Below are positions 1 through 11,985 of a stretch of 64,000 nt of DNA, piece by piece. The notes beneath the pieces are model-generated. The model did not search any database. It saw only the letters and a list, made by a program, of their open reading frames with translations, and was not told where the DNA came from. Origin of the DNA: Chamaecyparis obtusa (lineage: Eukaryota > Streptophyta > Pinopsida > Cupressales > Cupressaceae). The stretch lies in the NCBI GenBank assembly GCA_027943335.1, contig BSBK01000765.1, forward strand, positions 379,001-443,000, read 5' to 3'. Every line of letters starts with the position of its first letter. Within the stretch, counting starts at the first letter, position 1. A program made the position numbers and the translations under genes.

Positions 1-1204
1 GGAGGACTTTTGTTGTTTGTTTGAGGGTTTTGCCTTGGTCAAACCCGAGTTTGGATTCAACCTTAATATTGAAATTGAAATAAGAATGCTAGCAAGTAGT
101 AGAAAAGGATCTAACAATGAAGCTATGTAATTCAATAGATATACAATTGTATTTTGAATGTAAACAAGTATATTGATATTAAAGCTTGAACAAAATAATA
201 AATGTAAATCAAACCTCCATGATTGTATGCTTGGAATAGACCATGATAAGAGAATGAAATGGATTTTGAAGATGAACAAAGGACCTTGAAGGAAGATCAC
301 ACCATCATAATGGCTAGATCTAGGGTTTGAATGATGAATCTTGAATGCTTGAACCAAATCCCTTCAATGGCTTGAGTGCTTGAATCCTTGATCTTCAATG
401 GAGAACATGGATGGAGAAGAAGACTTGAATGCTTGAATGGATGCTTTCTTGATCACCTTGAGAGCTTGAGAGAAATTGCTTGAGGATGAGATGTGAAAAT
501 GAGAGAGGAAGGCCTCCTTTTATAGTGAACTAGGGCACAATCCTCTAGAGGGGCCACCTTTGAGAATTAAATCCCAATTAGGTCCTAACCTTTAGAAAAT
601 ATAACTAGATTAAATGAAATTAAAGGATTTACCATCGTAAAACCCAAAATGCCCGACCCGGAGGCGGGAAAATAAATCTCCCGAAATCCCGATGCCCGAA
701 AATTTTGGATTCTAAAAATTTGAAGTAAGGGAGCAAAATTGAGGTTGGACTTGACCTAGTCAGGTTTGAGCTCAATCCTGACCTAGTCAGGTTCAAGCTC
801 AACCTTGACCTAGTCAAGTTCAACCTCGACCTTGACCCTGGTCCCAGATTTTCTCAGAATCAAGTCAGGAGGTTCCGGGGATGCCCAGAAACCTAGAACT
901 GATGCCAAAACATGAAAGAATGTCAGGGATAGACATAAAATCCTATGATTACTTTGATGAAGGCTAGGAGGATCTATTTCTACATCCTACCTAGAAAATA
1001 GAGTCATAGAAGAGGGAAATTAAGGAGAATCCTCAGGATCCTAACCCTACTTTCACCTAGAATGAAGAATAAAAGAAGTGGAAAGCGGGGAGAAAGCCAA
1101 ATCAAAGAAAATATCAATTCAAGGCATCTGATGTGACCCCAAACCACTTACTAGGAGGGCTAAACGCTCTTATCATGGAAGTGCTTCAAATTTAAGATGA
1201 TACA
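1..1204. mobile_element. Solo LTR, 3' part, in lectin copy X1
   Basis: This is the right-hand part of a sequence found in full at 36822-38523, where it is a ~1.7 kb solo-LTR-like insertion. The segment ends in ...ATGATACA and is followed by CTTAT (1205-1209). CTTAT also precedes the left end of the full copy, so it is read as a 5-bp target-site duplication. The left end is outside the window. No protein-coding frame is seen; the short frame at 629-823 is the antisense of a 27-bp minisatellite. Confidence 0.7.
748..832. repeat. 27-bp minisatellite, about 3 units
   Basis: Three tandem degenerate units built on the core GACCTAGTCAGGTT followed by GAGCTCAATC-like sequence lie inside the solo LTR. 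The same array is present in the paralogous LTR at about 38066-38150, so it predates the segmental duplication. Confidence 0.8.
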
Positions 1205-1209
1205 CTTAT

Positions 1210-1303
1210 CATTCAGAGGATTCTACTACATTTATAATTTATGAAATATAATCACTAAAGAATACCTCGTCACTACTGTTAGCACAGAGGGCTTCTCTAG
1301 AAA
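1210..1303 (-). pseudogene. EULS-like lectin fragment, exon 2 end and part of intron 2 (copy X1)
   Basis: The segment aligns by eye to 59262-59352 of the intact lectin gene. It contains the last ~39 bases of exon 2 (about 1265-1303), the GT donor after the Asp-Glu codons, and the first part of intron 2. The rest of intron 2 is interrupted by the solo LTR that ends at 1204. Homology stops at about 1303. It is a dead exon fragment and cannot code for a lectin. Confidence 0.75.
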
Positions 1304-1305
1304 CA

Positions 1306-2929
1306 ATAAATATATTCTTATAAGCTTGCAAAAATCTTTTCATAACTAGATCCTTTGGGTGCTCTTCTATCTTCACTTCAATTCTTCAATTTCCACTAGC
1401 TTCAACTCTTCATCAAATCCTACTTTTTGACTCAGAATCTCTCTGTTCCTTCTCCACTACATCAGTTGGTGACTTGTGAACTCTTCAATTTGCTAGCCAT
1501 TTGTTCATACAAAAATATCCTTTATATAGATAATTTTTTCCACTTAATCTCCTCTATTACATTTTCCTTTGATCAATCTTAACTATCCAATTCATTATAC
1601 CTTGAATCTGGATCTCGGTAACACATTTTATTTTCACCCAGGAAATTCAACATTCTTGAAACTTGTTCCATGAATTTTAACCATTTAGATCTACGCTATA
1701 GATCATCACCTTGAATTTTCCTAATCTTATATCTCTCTAGCTAACTTTCCTTGTCATCATGATCATTTATCTCATCATAGCTTATCATTAAATGTCATTC
1801 AAATCCTTGTATTCAATTACTATTCCTTTCTCGATGGCTCATCCTGAATTTTGGTTAACATTTCTTGGTGCCTAGAACTTTCCTTCTTGATGCCTTTATT
1901 TCCTCTACTTCAATTGAAACATATGTCCTTTTACCTATTACCTTTACCGAGTGACTTTTCCTTCTTTGTAGCTAAAACTTTTTGGCTTACCAACTTAGCA
2001 AATCTTCATTAACATACATTAGAGACTTGATATAATGATATGTTAGGTAGAAAAAAATTATATATCAACATAACCATACCATTGTTTGATCTTTATTAGA
2101 TTCCCAATTAAGTTCTTCAACTTTAAAACATCTTATTTCTTCTCCTTAACTTATTCAAGTTATATCATATACCGAATGATTTGGCAACATAATATAAATT
2201 ACTTGACATCAATGACAAGACAATAACTAATCCAACCTTTCTACTACCTTGCATTGCTTTGATCTTGGTTGGTCTTCATCATCATCACCAAGAGCTATAG
2301 TAACAGAAGATTCTTAGATATGAGAATACCTATGTTAGCATATTTTTCTTTACTCATTTATGTTGGGGAGTGTATATCAGATGACAACATCCCCTTCCTT
2401 TGTAATTCATGTTGGACTCCATTATTCTCCATTTTCTCCTTGGACATGTTGAAGTTTATAATGTTTTAATCCTTTCCAAAGTTACCCTAATGTGTTGCTA
2501 TGTCTTGACTAAATATTTGTTGTATCCCTGGGAACATTAGTTGTTGATCCATGTTTTCATCGATGTTTATACTATGAGGGTTCCCATGGATGTCTTCCTC
2601 TCCTTGAATGATCAACCCCATTTCATTATTTTCTCATCGATCATTCCTTTACCATCATCAACATGCTTCATCTTATGATTCTGCAATTCTCCTTTTAAAT
2701 CTTTTTCTATGCTTTCTTGTCCCATGCTGACTTGGCTACAATATGTTATTGTAAGATTTTCTTCTCCATTAGTATTTATTGTTCCTCTTTGTTCTAATCC
2801 TATTTAAAGAAAAAATTTCTTCCTTTGATGTTGGGTCCTTACATACCTTGATATTTTCCCCAAAATAACTCCTAAAATCTTACATGATATGCATGATTTT
2901 TTCTTGACAAAACTCCATTGTCGTTGAAT
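1306..2929. other. Unassigned non-coding region, duplicated in part
   Basis: No gene is recognised here. The sequence is rich in pyrimidines on the + strand and has only short chance frames. Its right part (from about 2637) has relatives at about 35236 and 57578, downstream of lectin loci 2 and 3. The region is missing between 38627 and its neighbours in unit 2, so it was either lost there or gained here. Confidence 0.6.
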
Positions 2930-2943
2930 CACACACACACACA
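2930..2943. repeat. (AC)n microsatellite
   Basis: A short run of AC dinucleotides. The same site is short at about 35531 and longer at 57876-57903, so it varies in length between the duplicated copies. Confidence 0.8.
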
Positions 2944-2948
2944 TTTTG

Positions 2949-3418
2949 TAGAGTGGGGCCATATTTTGATTATAGAGTCAGCTTACTTAGAGTTAGTTTT
3001 AAGATGTTAACAAGCACACATACCCTAACCAAAAGGTAACAAATGTCAAAGGAAGATAAATCATAATGTAGAGAACCGCCTAGCTTATTAGCCAGGTTTC
3101 CACAATATCCAAATTTCTATATTCTAAAGGGAGGGATGCAGGGGCAACAAGAAAGGAAATTCTTGGAGCAGGTTTGATTAGGGTGAAAATTTTTAGTCCA
3201 GATCTATGTGAATAGTCCAAACCCTCTCATGGACTAGGACTTGTGCTTATGCATGCATAATTTATTTCCTCTTCCTCTAAAATAACCTTCTCCATTATCA
3301 ATATTAAAAACCTCATTCAGTGCTATCAATTTATAATTCAGATAATTCAACATTGAGGGATTCAGGTTCTAGAACTTACCTATTAGGGCCTTGAACGAAG
3401 CTCATTTATGGCCTCTTC
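2949..3418. repeat. Lectin 3'-flank repeat, copy Y1
   Basis: The segment is nearly identical to 38627-39097 and more distantly like 35550-36020 and 57905-58378. It is the flank found downstream (lower-coordinate side) of the lectin gene. It breaks off at 3418, where it joins a lectin exon 1 fragment directly. The body of gene Y1 has therefore been deleted. Confidence 0.75.
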
Positions 3419-3486
3419 TCCTATCCAGCTGCAACGGCGTAGAGCTTCTGCTGATCATTATCACCGTACTCCTAGCAGGATGCCAT
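3419..3486 (-). pseudogene. EULS-like lectin exon 1 fragment (copy Y1)
   Basis: The minus strand starts with ATG at 3486 and encodes a MASC-stop-EYGDNDQQKL reading that matches the N-terminus of the intact gene at 59701. Two in-frame TAG codons replace CAG (Gln) codons of the intact copy. About ten codons of the internal Ala/Gly/Gln repeat are missing, and the exon stops at 3419 where foreign flank begins. It is a pseudogene. The promoter-proximal flank is kept. Confidence 0.8.
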
Positions 3487-3970
3487 ACTTGCTTATAGTT
3501 TAGAAAACAAGATGTAGAAAGCAATGAACAATACAAATGACCGAGTACACTTGCCTTCATAGGTTGTGGTTCGATGGTGTTTATATAGGGCACAATAAGG
3601 AATATTAGTAAATAAAGATGTATGAGTGGAAGGGAATGGAATAAGTTTTTTCTTTCCTTAAATCTTTAGAGCAGAATTTGTTATGAGGGGACGGGAATGG
3701 AATAAAAATTTTCTTTTTTTTTTTCAATTTATTCTTGATGTGATAGAGAAAAGATTCAACGAGTTGTTACATACTTGTGTAGCTTTCTCAATCATATATA
3801 CATCATTTATTCGCCGATCTTTATTTTCTCTTCTTTCTTATGGATATGCTAGAAATATTCACATATGTTTTGGCTCTTAGTTTCACTTGGGTGGGAAACT
3901 ATTCACCTTCATTTTAGTCCACACAAGGCCTGGGCTTTGACTGTTGTATTGACCATTTTTACACTTTTGA
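3487..3970 (-). promoter_or_regulatory. Lectin 5' flank with TATA box, copy Y1
   Basis: This matches the upstream region of the intact lectin gene, including the minus-strand TATATAAAC (3579-3587) about 95 bases before the ATG. It now drives only a broken exon. An interrupted version of the flank also occurs at 20769-21335. Confidence 0.55.
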
Positions 3971-4498
3971 GATTTTTGTTGTAGGCCTAAAACTATAGGC
4001 ACCAATTGAGTGGAAGATATTTTTCTCCTTTTTAAAAATTTTGTATTTTAACTAAAGTATAGTTGCAATTTTATTAACAAAATATATTTACAAAATTCAT
4101 TTTTTTGTCACTTCATTGGCTAATAACTTTTAGGGACAAGGGTGCTTATAAGGTAGATTTTTTGATGAGTACAAAAATGAAGGTGCTTTATAAGGTAGAA
4201 TTTATTATTTATTATTATGTTATTATGCAAAACATATTTTTTTATTTGTATTTTAAAAGTATATTTTATTAAGAAAATTTAAAATGAATGCAATATTTTA
4301 TTGAGCTATTTAATCAATGCAAATACATTATAATTATTACTTAATAAATTATATTTTATATCATATATTATATGAATAGTAATATTTATAATATTAAATT
4401 ATCTTTCTATTATATTATATTTATATTATTAATTAAATACATTTTTATTTTGTTATTTATGGTATTATATTAGATTATAATAATAGCATACTTTAATT
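3971..4498. repeat. AT-rich dispersed repeat
   Basis: A very AT-rich, non-coding segment that recurs at about 41031-41640 and 60716-61325. It carries a short motif (CCTAAAACTATAGGCACCGA) that recurs within each copy. No gene is seen. Confidence 0.7.
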
Positions 4499-5030
4499 CC
4501 ACCTTCCATGGGGAACGATAGATATGGTGGAATCTCTTCCACAACAATAAAGCTCTTGCCTTAACCCAAGGTTGTTCTACTAGACATTGGCATCATAGGA
4601 GTATTAAATGTATTATGGACATTCTGGAGAACAACAACCTTATCAGTTGGGAAATATTTAGTAAGAACTATGGTCTTCCTAATTATCACAAAAGAACTTA
4701 CAACATGATTAAGAATGCCTGTGCTCCCCTTAACCTTCCCCGCAATACTAATGTGGACTCCCATATGTACCTCTCCTTTTGCCGGAATGATGGATCTGTC
4801 CTCCCTAAATATAAAGATAAAGACATCTATAGGCTTCTCAATCATGACACTTCGATTACTGATCACATCAATTCCCTTTGGTATGTTGACACTAGTCCCT
4901 TTGACTAGCAGAAAGCTTTTGAAAAGTTCTGGAAATCTTCTATCCCCCCCAAAATTAAGTGTTTTAGATGGCATCTCATGCTTAATAGATTGCCTATTAG
5001 AAGCCATCTTGTTGACTATGATACTTTCCT
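4499..5030 (+). pseudogene. Truncated LINE ORF2 tail with zf-RVT-like domain, copy 1
   Basis: The + frame contains the plant LINE reverse-transcriptase C-terminal pattern: a Trp/Phe-rich run, then PPKIKCFRWHLMLNRLPIRS, typical of the zf-RVT domain after the polymerase. A TAG interrupts the frame just before it, where copy 2 has TGG. There is no polymerase core (YxDD region). The fragment ends abruptly at about 5030 at a CCTAAAACT-type AT-rich repeat, at nearly the same point as copy 2. It is a dead, 5'- and 3'-truncated LINE. The long antisense frame 4561-5100 is a shadow of it. Confidence 0.75.
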
Positions 5031-5542
5031 GTAGGCCTAAAACTGTAGGAATTATATATGAATTTTCAAACTTGTTTAATTTATTTGAGATTTTTGTCAT
5101 AGGCCTAAAACTATAGGCACCGATTAAACTTAACTAGTTATTAATAATTCATTTTTTAGGTGCAAGATATTTTTCTCTGGCTAATAACTTTTAGGGACAA
5201 GGGTGCTTATAAGGTAGATTTTTTTTATCTATAGGCACCGACTGAACTTAACTAGTTATTAATAATTCATTTTTTAGGTGCAAGACATTTTTCTACAAGG
5301 GCGCTTATAAGGTAGATTTTTTGATGAGTACAAAAATTAAGGTGCTTTATAAGGTAGAATTTATTATTTATTATAATGTTATTATGCAAAACATATTTTT
5401 TTATTTGTATTTTAAAAGTATATTTTATTAAGAAAAATTAAAATGAATGCAATATTTTATTGAGCTATTTCATCAATGCAAATACATTATAATTATTACT
5501 TAATAAATTATATTTTATATCATATATTATAAGAATAGTAAT

Positions 5543-5573
<31 letters not shown>

Positions 5574-6444
5574 GAGAATAGTTCGTTCTCTTTGGCTGAG
5601 AGCCAAGGACTGAGGGGTTTCCATTCCACCAAATTATCTTTCTATTATATTATACTATATTTATATCATTACTAAATTAAAAAAATAGTACATGGTTTTA
5701 ATTTAATACCAATTATATTATATTTTAAATTATATTATATTATATTTATTTTAGTTATTTTTTATATTATTAATTAAATAAATTTTTATTTTATTATGTA
5801 TGGTATTAGATTAGATTATAATAATAACATACTTTAATTCTAATTATTCTACTTGATATATTATATTATTTTATCAATAAACTAATAAATTATTTTTTAT
5901 ATTAATTTTAAATTATAAATATATGAATAATTATTAAATTATATTATTTTTTATTAAAATTATTAATTTATTTTTATATTATATATTTTATTAATTTATG
6001 AATAATTATTATAGTATATTAATATACTCCTAATTAAACTTATTTTTAGTAGGTACAATTCCTTCTTAAATAATTTTGGCAACATTTGGGAGGAACTACG
6101 CTGCAATGCAGAATTGATATTTTTTTATCACAAATAGAAGTTTCTATTTGTATATTATTATTGATTGAAAATATTTCATAAATAAAACACAGGAATTTAT
6201 TTTCTAGTTTTACATTTTGTATGTTTATTAAAATGATCAAACTATCATAAATTAATCATATGACATGTAAGGGTGAGCATCAAATTCTAGGTCTGGTTGA
6301 CACTTATAGAGATGGCATTTGAATTGTAATTTTTCAATACTATAGTTATGGAAATTTGTGTAAATTAAAATAATTTTAAAAAGTTTTTCTCTAAAGATTT
6401 TAGTGTTTTTATAATATTTTTGAAATATTTTTAAAATATTATAT
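5031..6444. repeat. AT-rich repeats with internal duplications
   Basis: Non-coding DNA. At least three short copies of the CCTAAAACTATAGGCACCGA-type motif lie at 5033-5290, in segments repeated with a spacing of roughly 130 bases. The stretch from 5290 to 6444 parallels 42440-44948 of unit 2, apart from copy-specific insertions. No gene is seen. Confidence 0.65.
5553..5630 (-). mobile_element. Short 3'-end retroposon insertion (poly-T on + strand)
   Basis: About 24 T followed by ~55 bases of unique sequence is inserted here but absent at the matching point in unit 2 (about 42686). On the minus strand it ends in poly-A, as expected for a severely 5'-truncated LINE or a SINE tail. The family is not identified. 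Confidence 0.6.
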
Positions 6445-7320
6445 TTGTTAAAAATTCTTATCTATCTTAGATGGTGTGTTGTCTTGTGCCTTGGTGACTT
6501 GGGTGTTGTGGATGGCCCTCTTCTTTTTGTCTCTTGTATTGGAGTTTATTTTAGTAGGCTCTTTTTGTGCCTCCCTTCCCTATTTGTGAGGGTTAGTTTA
6601 ACTTTTTTTATTTGTTTATTTGGCTGTTGTGGTCGACAGGTTGATGTTGTGGTGCAAATCCCTATTGTAGTGGGGTTTCATTCTAAGGATCAATGGCAGT
6701 TGAAGGTTACTCTTCTTCTTCTCTCTTCTTGCCTTATTCCTGTTAAAGTGAATGTTCCTATTGAGATGGAGACATGACCTATTGAGGTGGCTTGTTGTTA
6801 AATGAAAGAGGTGGGAAGGGTTAGTTGGTGGTCTTCTCTACCAGTTGGTTCTATGGAGGTTGGATAGAATATGCTTGAGTTTTCTATTTCAACTTTCCTC
6901 ATCTCAACTTTCCCTATTGAGTCGGGTTTCTCACCTTTGTCGATGTCAAGGATTATTATCACTGGGCTAGGTCTTTATTGGATGGATTGTTATTTTCAAA
7001 GGAACTTTTCTTGTATCTTCTTTTTTTTGGTAGGATTTGGTTTGCTGGTTTGGGGAGCCTTCCAAAACCCCACTTCTCTAATGAAGGTTGACAGAGCCTT
7101 TCAAAACCATAATGTCATGGCACAGCTGAAGCTTAATCTATTCATGTATTTAAGAATTTTTTTTTTGAATTCTGGTTTGGTATTGCAGAAGGTTATGGTT
7201 CAAGAAATCCTTTAAATCCGCATGATGGTTCTAGGTCCCAAGTTAAAACACAAGTTTTCTTCAAGTGGTTGTTTTTCATGCCTTTCTTTCATGTTTGATT
7301 GGATCCTGACAATTTTCAAG
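6445..7320. repeat. R unit, first half (interrupted by element A)
   Basis: The segment is repeated at 44949-45824 and, more distantly, at 21339-22165 and 23020-24000. Element A has inserted at its right end. The rest of the same unit resumes at 19119 after the second GGCCC. Frames over 80 codons occur but are not conserved between units, and no protein family is recognised. Confidence 0.75.
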
Positions 7321-7325
7321 GGCCC
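7321..7325. repeat. Target-site duplication GGCCC, left, element A
   Basis: GGCCC lies directly before the LTR start and again after the 3' LTR (19119-19123). The empty site is visible in the related repeats near 22156 and 24002, which read CAAGGGCCCAT without the element. Confidence 0.8.
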
Positions 7326-10300
7326 TATTGGTACTCATAAAAATCCATATAGTTTTGAGCCCATAGCCAGAAAGTTCTCCTAAGGCAATGTTCAGTGCTT
7401 CAAAAGAATAGTTTAAAAGATCTAAGTTCAACTGCATACAAAGATAGGGCCTGTTGATTTTCACGGAATGGCACTTATGACATGTGTTCCTCGCATTTCA
7501 TTTAGCATATGCAATTGGTTACAACTCCCAGAATCCAATTCTGACAAGTTTTAAAGATACCCATTTGGAGGCCAGTGCTCAAATATGCACATCGCATTCT
7601 GTCTGGTTTTCACTGAATGGCTTACTTTGAGTGTTTTTATCTGACACCTGGATGATAGTCACGATGAAAGGAATTATGTGTCATATTTTAGACATGAGAG
7701 TGTGTCTCCATGTCTATTTTCAGGTTCCTAAGGGTTTTAATAATTAGTTTACCAGGCCTCCTTTGATTACATTTTGTTCAATTTTCTTGAATATGGGAAT
7801 GCAGTTTTGAAGTTGCCTACTTTAAGGTCATGCAACTGGTATCCCGTCAATGGTCAGGAGGAATTGAAGGTTGATTAATAATATAGACATGGAAATGATT
7901 CCCCTTGATGAGTTTCAGATCATGACCAATCTGATTGATTACTTTGCTCGATTAGTTCCAAGCCCAGTTTATGCATTTTTACTATGTTTCAGTTCAGGAT
8001 GTTCTGGAGGCATGAATTTGAAGATTAATTCTTGATAGCCAATTGATCTTTTGTTGAATCTAATTGTATTCTTGTTTTCTATGTGTCAGAGAGATCATCT
8101 GTCTAGGGTTTCAGACCATCAAGGTTAGGTTTGACATGATTGCAAGATCAGACAAAAGGTGTTCAATAATGATGAAAAGTACAGATAGAATAACTTTGCA
8201 AAGTAGTCATTTTCCGAAACTCGTAGCTTTTTGGCAGATGCTTGTCTCTAGTTGAGGGTTGTTTTTTGCATTCCTTGCATATGATTCTTCTGCCAGATTC
8301 AGTAGCTCACCCTCAGCTCATCATTTGATATTTTTAATCCATCTCCTTTAGTGGTAGTTTGCAGTGATTTTGATTTGTGTTTGCCAGTAATTCTAAACGA
8401 GCATTTTCAAGTTTTAAAATCTCCTGCCTTGTTCATCTATAGGCAAATCCCTTTGACAGGATGTTCCTCTATAATATAAAGTTTCTAGTCGCCAACTTTT
8501 AGCTTCCAAGGATTAATTTTTGTCGGTGATTTAATGTCGCAAGTGGGGGTATTTAACTTAGATTTGGCGACTGGCGAAGTAATAGAAATTGAAACTTTTT
8601 AAAGTTTTCGGTTGTCCATAATGGATCTGATGGCAGATGCCAGTCATTTTGGTTGTGTTTGAGGTTCGGGTGTTTTAATTTGAAATTTCTTTAGGCTGGA
8701 CCCGCTTGGGGTCCAGCTTGCTTCATTATTTTGGAGTAGAACTTTGTCAGCTTGATTACATCAAGCCGGTGGAAATTGATGAGTTTAAAGACAAGGCTTG
8801 AGGATATCAAAGTGAATTAGAGGACAATGGAGTCGGCTCCAAAGATGATTGTTAACAGGATTTTCACAAGCTTCAGAAGGTTGTTTCGATAAACCATTGA
8901 CAACATTCTCTTAGCTTGCACTAGAGATTGGTTTTGATAATCATTAAAATGTATTAAACACAATTATTTTGTGAGATATCATTTTTAGCAAATGCAATTA
9001 ATCATTGTGAGGCCAAATTCAATAATATTATAAAGCAATTAGCATTTGTTAAATGAAGGAATTATTGTCAAGTCTTTTATCAGAGACATTTTCATAAATA
9101 TAACACAAAGTATGAAAGTTTATTGAAGCAAGTGTGAAAGCAAATCAAGTTGGGAGAACATTATCTTGTTGTTAATATTCTTTAAAGCATGGAGGAGGCA
9201 TTTGGCTTTCTTTTTTTAAATGTAAAGGGTGTTGTAGGCACCAATAACGAGAGTTTATACCATTCAAATATGGGCTGCAGACCGGTCTTGTTTCACGTGA
9301 ACCAAACAACAAATGGAGGAAGGAGTGCTGCATGTTTTTCATCTCCCATGTGAGCATCAGGTGTGAGTTACCCATCAAGGAAAGAGAGCTGCACATGTTG
9401 GTTGAAGTGGTGTGTTCCATCCTATAGATCTCTGAGCTAAGACAATGTTGTGTGCATTGGGAGGGGTGTGCACACCATTTATCATGGACAGTATGTAGCG
9501 CCCATCATATTTGCAGGCCTGCAAACTATTGTTGGATGCACACAAGTACCTAAGCACAAACAAAATCTTGTTTGAAAACATCTACGTGGGTCTTTCTGAG
9601 AATGGGGTGCATTATGCGGTTAATCCCACATACACCAAGAGGGTAATGGAAACAATGGAGCATGTGCAGGCCTCAAGGAGGGTGTGAGGTTGTTGCTCAC
9701 AGGCTTGAAGAGGTAACGAAAGCATGAGGCATACATAGGTATGGGACTGTGCATTTGGGATTTTAATCCCACATTTATCCATTAAAATAACTATGAGTTT
9801 TTTAAATACAAGAATGCTCGGGTGTAATGTGAAGTGATGAAAAGGAAAGAAAATGTCTGGTTGGGCATTCACTATGTGGGCCAAGCCAGTGTGCGCCACC
9901 TAGGCATGTACTATGGACAAATTTTTGAAGGTAAAAGTTATATTTAAAAAGAGTTTAGTCCCACATTCATGGTGGGTAAGATGAAAATGATGTTTAAATA
10001 ACAAGGTACTCAATACATTAGTGTCTAAAGTGGACGCCCAGTTGGAGGTTCCTTACAGGAGAATGAAACCCAAGGTGCTCGGTTGGCAAGTGACATGGAT
10101 GGTGATGAGGATAGCGGGCCCCACATGAAAGGTAAGTAAATTTTGACAAAGTGTGTAGGTGTTCATCGATTGCATTGAGATTCATGCCTGAGATCTAACG
10201 GATGTCGTTACCCCGCAAAGAGGAAGTTGCTTGGAGGATAATCATTGCACGAGAGCGACATGGTGATGTGTGGCACCTGGTGATGTGGTGAGATAGCACA

Positions 10301-11728
10301 GTCAGATGCCCAGGTGGATAGTACAGGCCAATAAGAATGTGACATGTGGTAGAAGAATGTGCACAGGTCTAACTTGGTGATGAGGTGTCGATCGAGCCAG
10401 TTACATAGTGACACGTGGCAAATGGGTCCCATAGTAAATGAAATGTTTGCACAAAGTAATTAAAACAAATGATATAGTTTGGACTATATAGTAAATTCAA
10501 AAATTTAGAATGACTGCAGGCTGCTCACAGAAATGTTGCCTAAGAACTCATTTTTTATCAAAATATATGTGTATAATATATGTTTAGAAATGGGAGAAGA
10601 TGAGGAATGCAATGGTGGTGGTTAAAATCAGACTTTCTCAAGTTGGTGACAACAGTAATTGACTTTGTATTTCAGGATCAGATTTGGGTAACAAATATAT
10701 ATTTTATAGAGATATGTTCTGGAATGAAATTGTATCAAATTCGTCTAAGATATTTTTTATAGTCTTAGGGTTGACTGTGTTGCCATTAAAAAACACTAAA
10801 TGGTCCTAAGCTTGTTGCAATCCTATATATGGACTTTCAAGACCATTTACAGAGGTTGTTGGTTTTCTGGTTCACAAGGTTACATCCTGAACCTTCAGTC
10901 AAGGAGTAGGACATGTTTTATCCATTATGTATTAGAATAGAGTAGAAATTTGTAGATATTTTGCATATTGTCTAAGTGGCTTTGAATCTTCAAGCAAGGT
11001 GTACACAAAGGCTTAGATCCTCATTCTTAATTCAAGTTTGCAGTTCTATTTCTCTCCATTTGTGTCAAGTTTTATGGGTTTTGAATGTTCTGATTCTTTG
11101 TATGGTGTTTATCTATGCATGTGTTATCTGTCTTCAGTTCTAGTTTAAATCAGATTAAATTATGCTCTAGATGAAACAAAAAATCATAGGGTTTTCATAG
11201 GGATTTCTATAAGCAGTATGGTTCTGGGTATTTGCATTTATGACTTGGATCTTTGATGAAATGATAGTAATCAGTCTTTGTATTATACAGTGCACTAGAT
11301 GATTTTCTCTATGGATAAGGTACTCATCTGAAACAAGTAAACTCTATGCTGATATATGTCTGGATAGGATGTTTTGTATTCTGTAAAAGTTAAATCAAAA
11401 TCCTTTCTACCCATTTAGTTGTATGTATTTAAGCCTCAGTTATTTCATGATAATCGAGAATCAACAGATGAGTGGTTACCATCTGGTATTTTCTTATCAT
11501 TATCTACTTTGTTGAATCCAGTTTTAAAGTTGTAAAAGTGTTATATGATCATTGGATTCGGGGCATCCATGTTGGTTCTACAGAGCCAGAAGTGAAGAGG
11601 GCAGTCTTGTCCCTATAGTTTGTCCAGTTACCTATAGATTTCCCTATATTTGGAACTAACCCCTCCTTAAAATTAGTCTTAGCTATATTGATGTCTCATG
11701 GAATGTAAAATCTTTTCTAGAACCAACA
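7326..11728 (+). repeat. 5' LTR of element A
   Basis: It matches 14759-19118 along its length and ends in CCAACA directly before the primer-binding-site-like AAATGGTGAC. A TATATAT at 10824-10830 is shared with the 3' LTR (about 18215) and is a candidate promoter for the element transcript. The short frames inside, such as those at 9172-9899, are not conserved as proteins. Confidence 0.85.
10824..10830 (+). promoter_or_regulatory. Candidate TATA box of element A LTR
   Basis: TATATAT in the context CCTATATATGG is kept in both LTRs. It lies about 0.9 kb before the LTR end, which fits a U3/R boundary. The transcription start is inferred, not seen. Confidence 0.4.
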
Positions 11729-11985
11729 AAATGGTGACTCTACTGGAGAGATTATAATAATGAGTAAATAATGCAGGTTCCAAATTGAGCTAGAATCCTG
11801 ACCTAATTATTTCAATCAGTTGAGAATCTCTCATTATATTACAAAATTTCAATATTTCACTACCTAGATTGATTTGGCCCTTTCGAGTCACCAACAAAAT
11901 GGCAACTATGCAAGGGAAATGTTATGAACAATTATAAATAATGCAAGTACGAGTAGAGATAGACTCTTGGCTAGCTTATTTGTCA
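11722..11985 (+). repeat. Tandem duplication of the LTR end/PBS leader
   Basis: ACCAACAAAATGG occurs at 11722 and again at 11890. In both copies it is followed by partly matching sequence (AAATAATGCA, then a CTTGG/CCTGA-like run and TTTCAATC/TGTCAATC). The leader, with the last bases of the LTR, was therefore duplicated in tandem. Confidence 0.6.
11729..11748 (+). promoter_or_regulatory. Primer-binding-site-like motif of element A
   Basis: AAATGGTGACTCTACTGG follows the 5' LTR immediately. It resembles the TGGCGACTC-type leader found after the 5' LTR in many plant Ty3/gypsy elements. The priming tRNA was not identified. A diverged second copy lies 168 bases further on. Confidence 0.6.

Noticed and set aside
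4561..5100. 179-aa minus-strand frame (also at 41705-42151 and 61389-61835)
   Set aside because: It is antisense to the LINE zf-RVT frame, which has the recognisable domain. The antisense peptide has no family resemblance.
6445..7215. Frames of 110 and 114 aa in the R unit
   Set aside because: The same frames are shortened or broken in 44949-45629, 21678-22138 and 23578-23805. The hydrophobic composition reflects T-rich DNA.
9172..10432. Cluster of short frames in the element A LTR
   Set aside because: They overlap on both strands, and their start and stop positions change between LTR copies, so they are chance ORFs.
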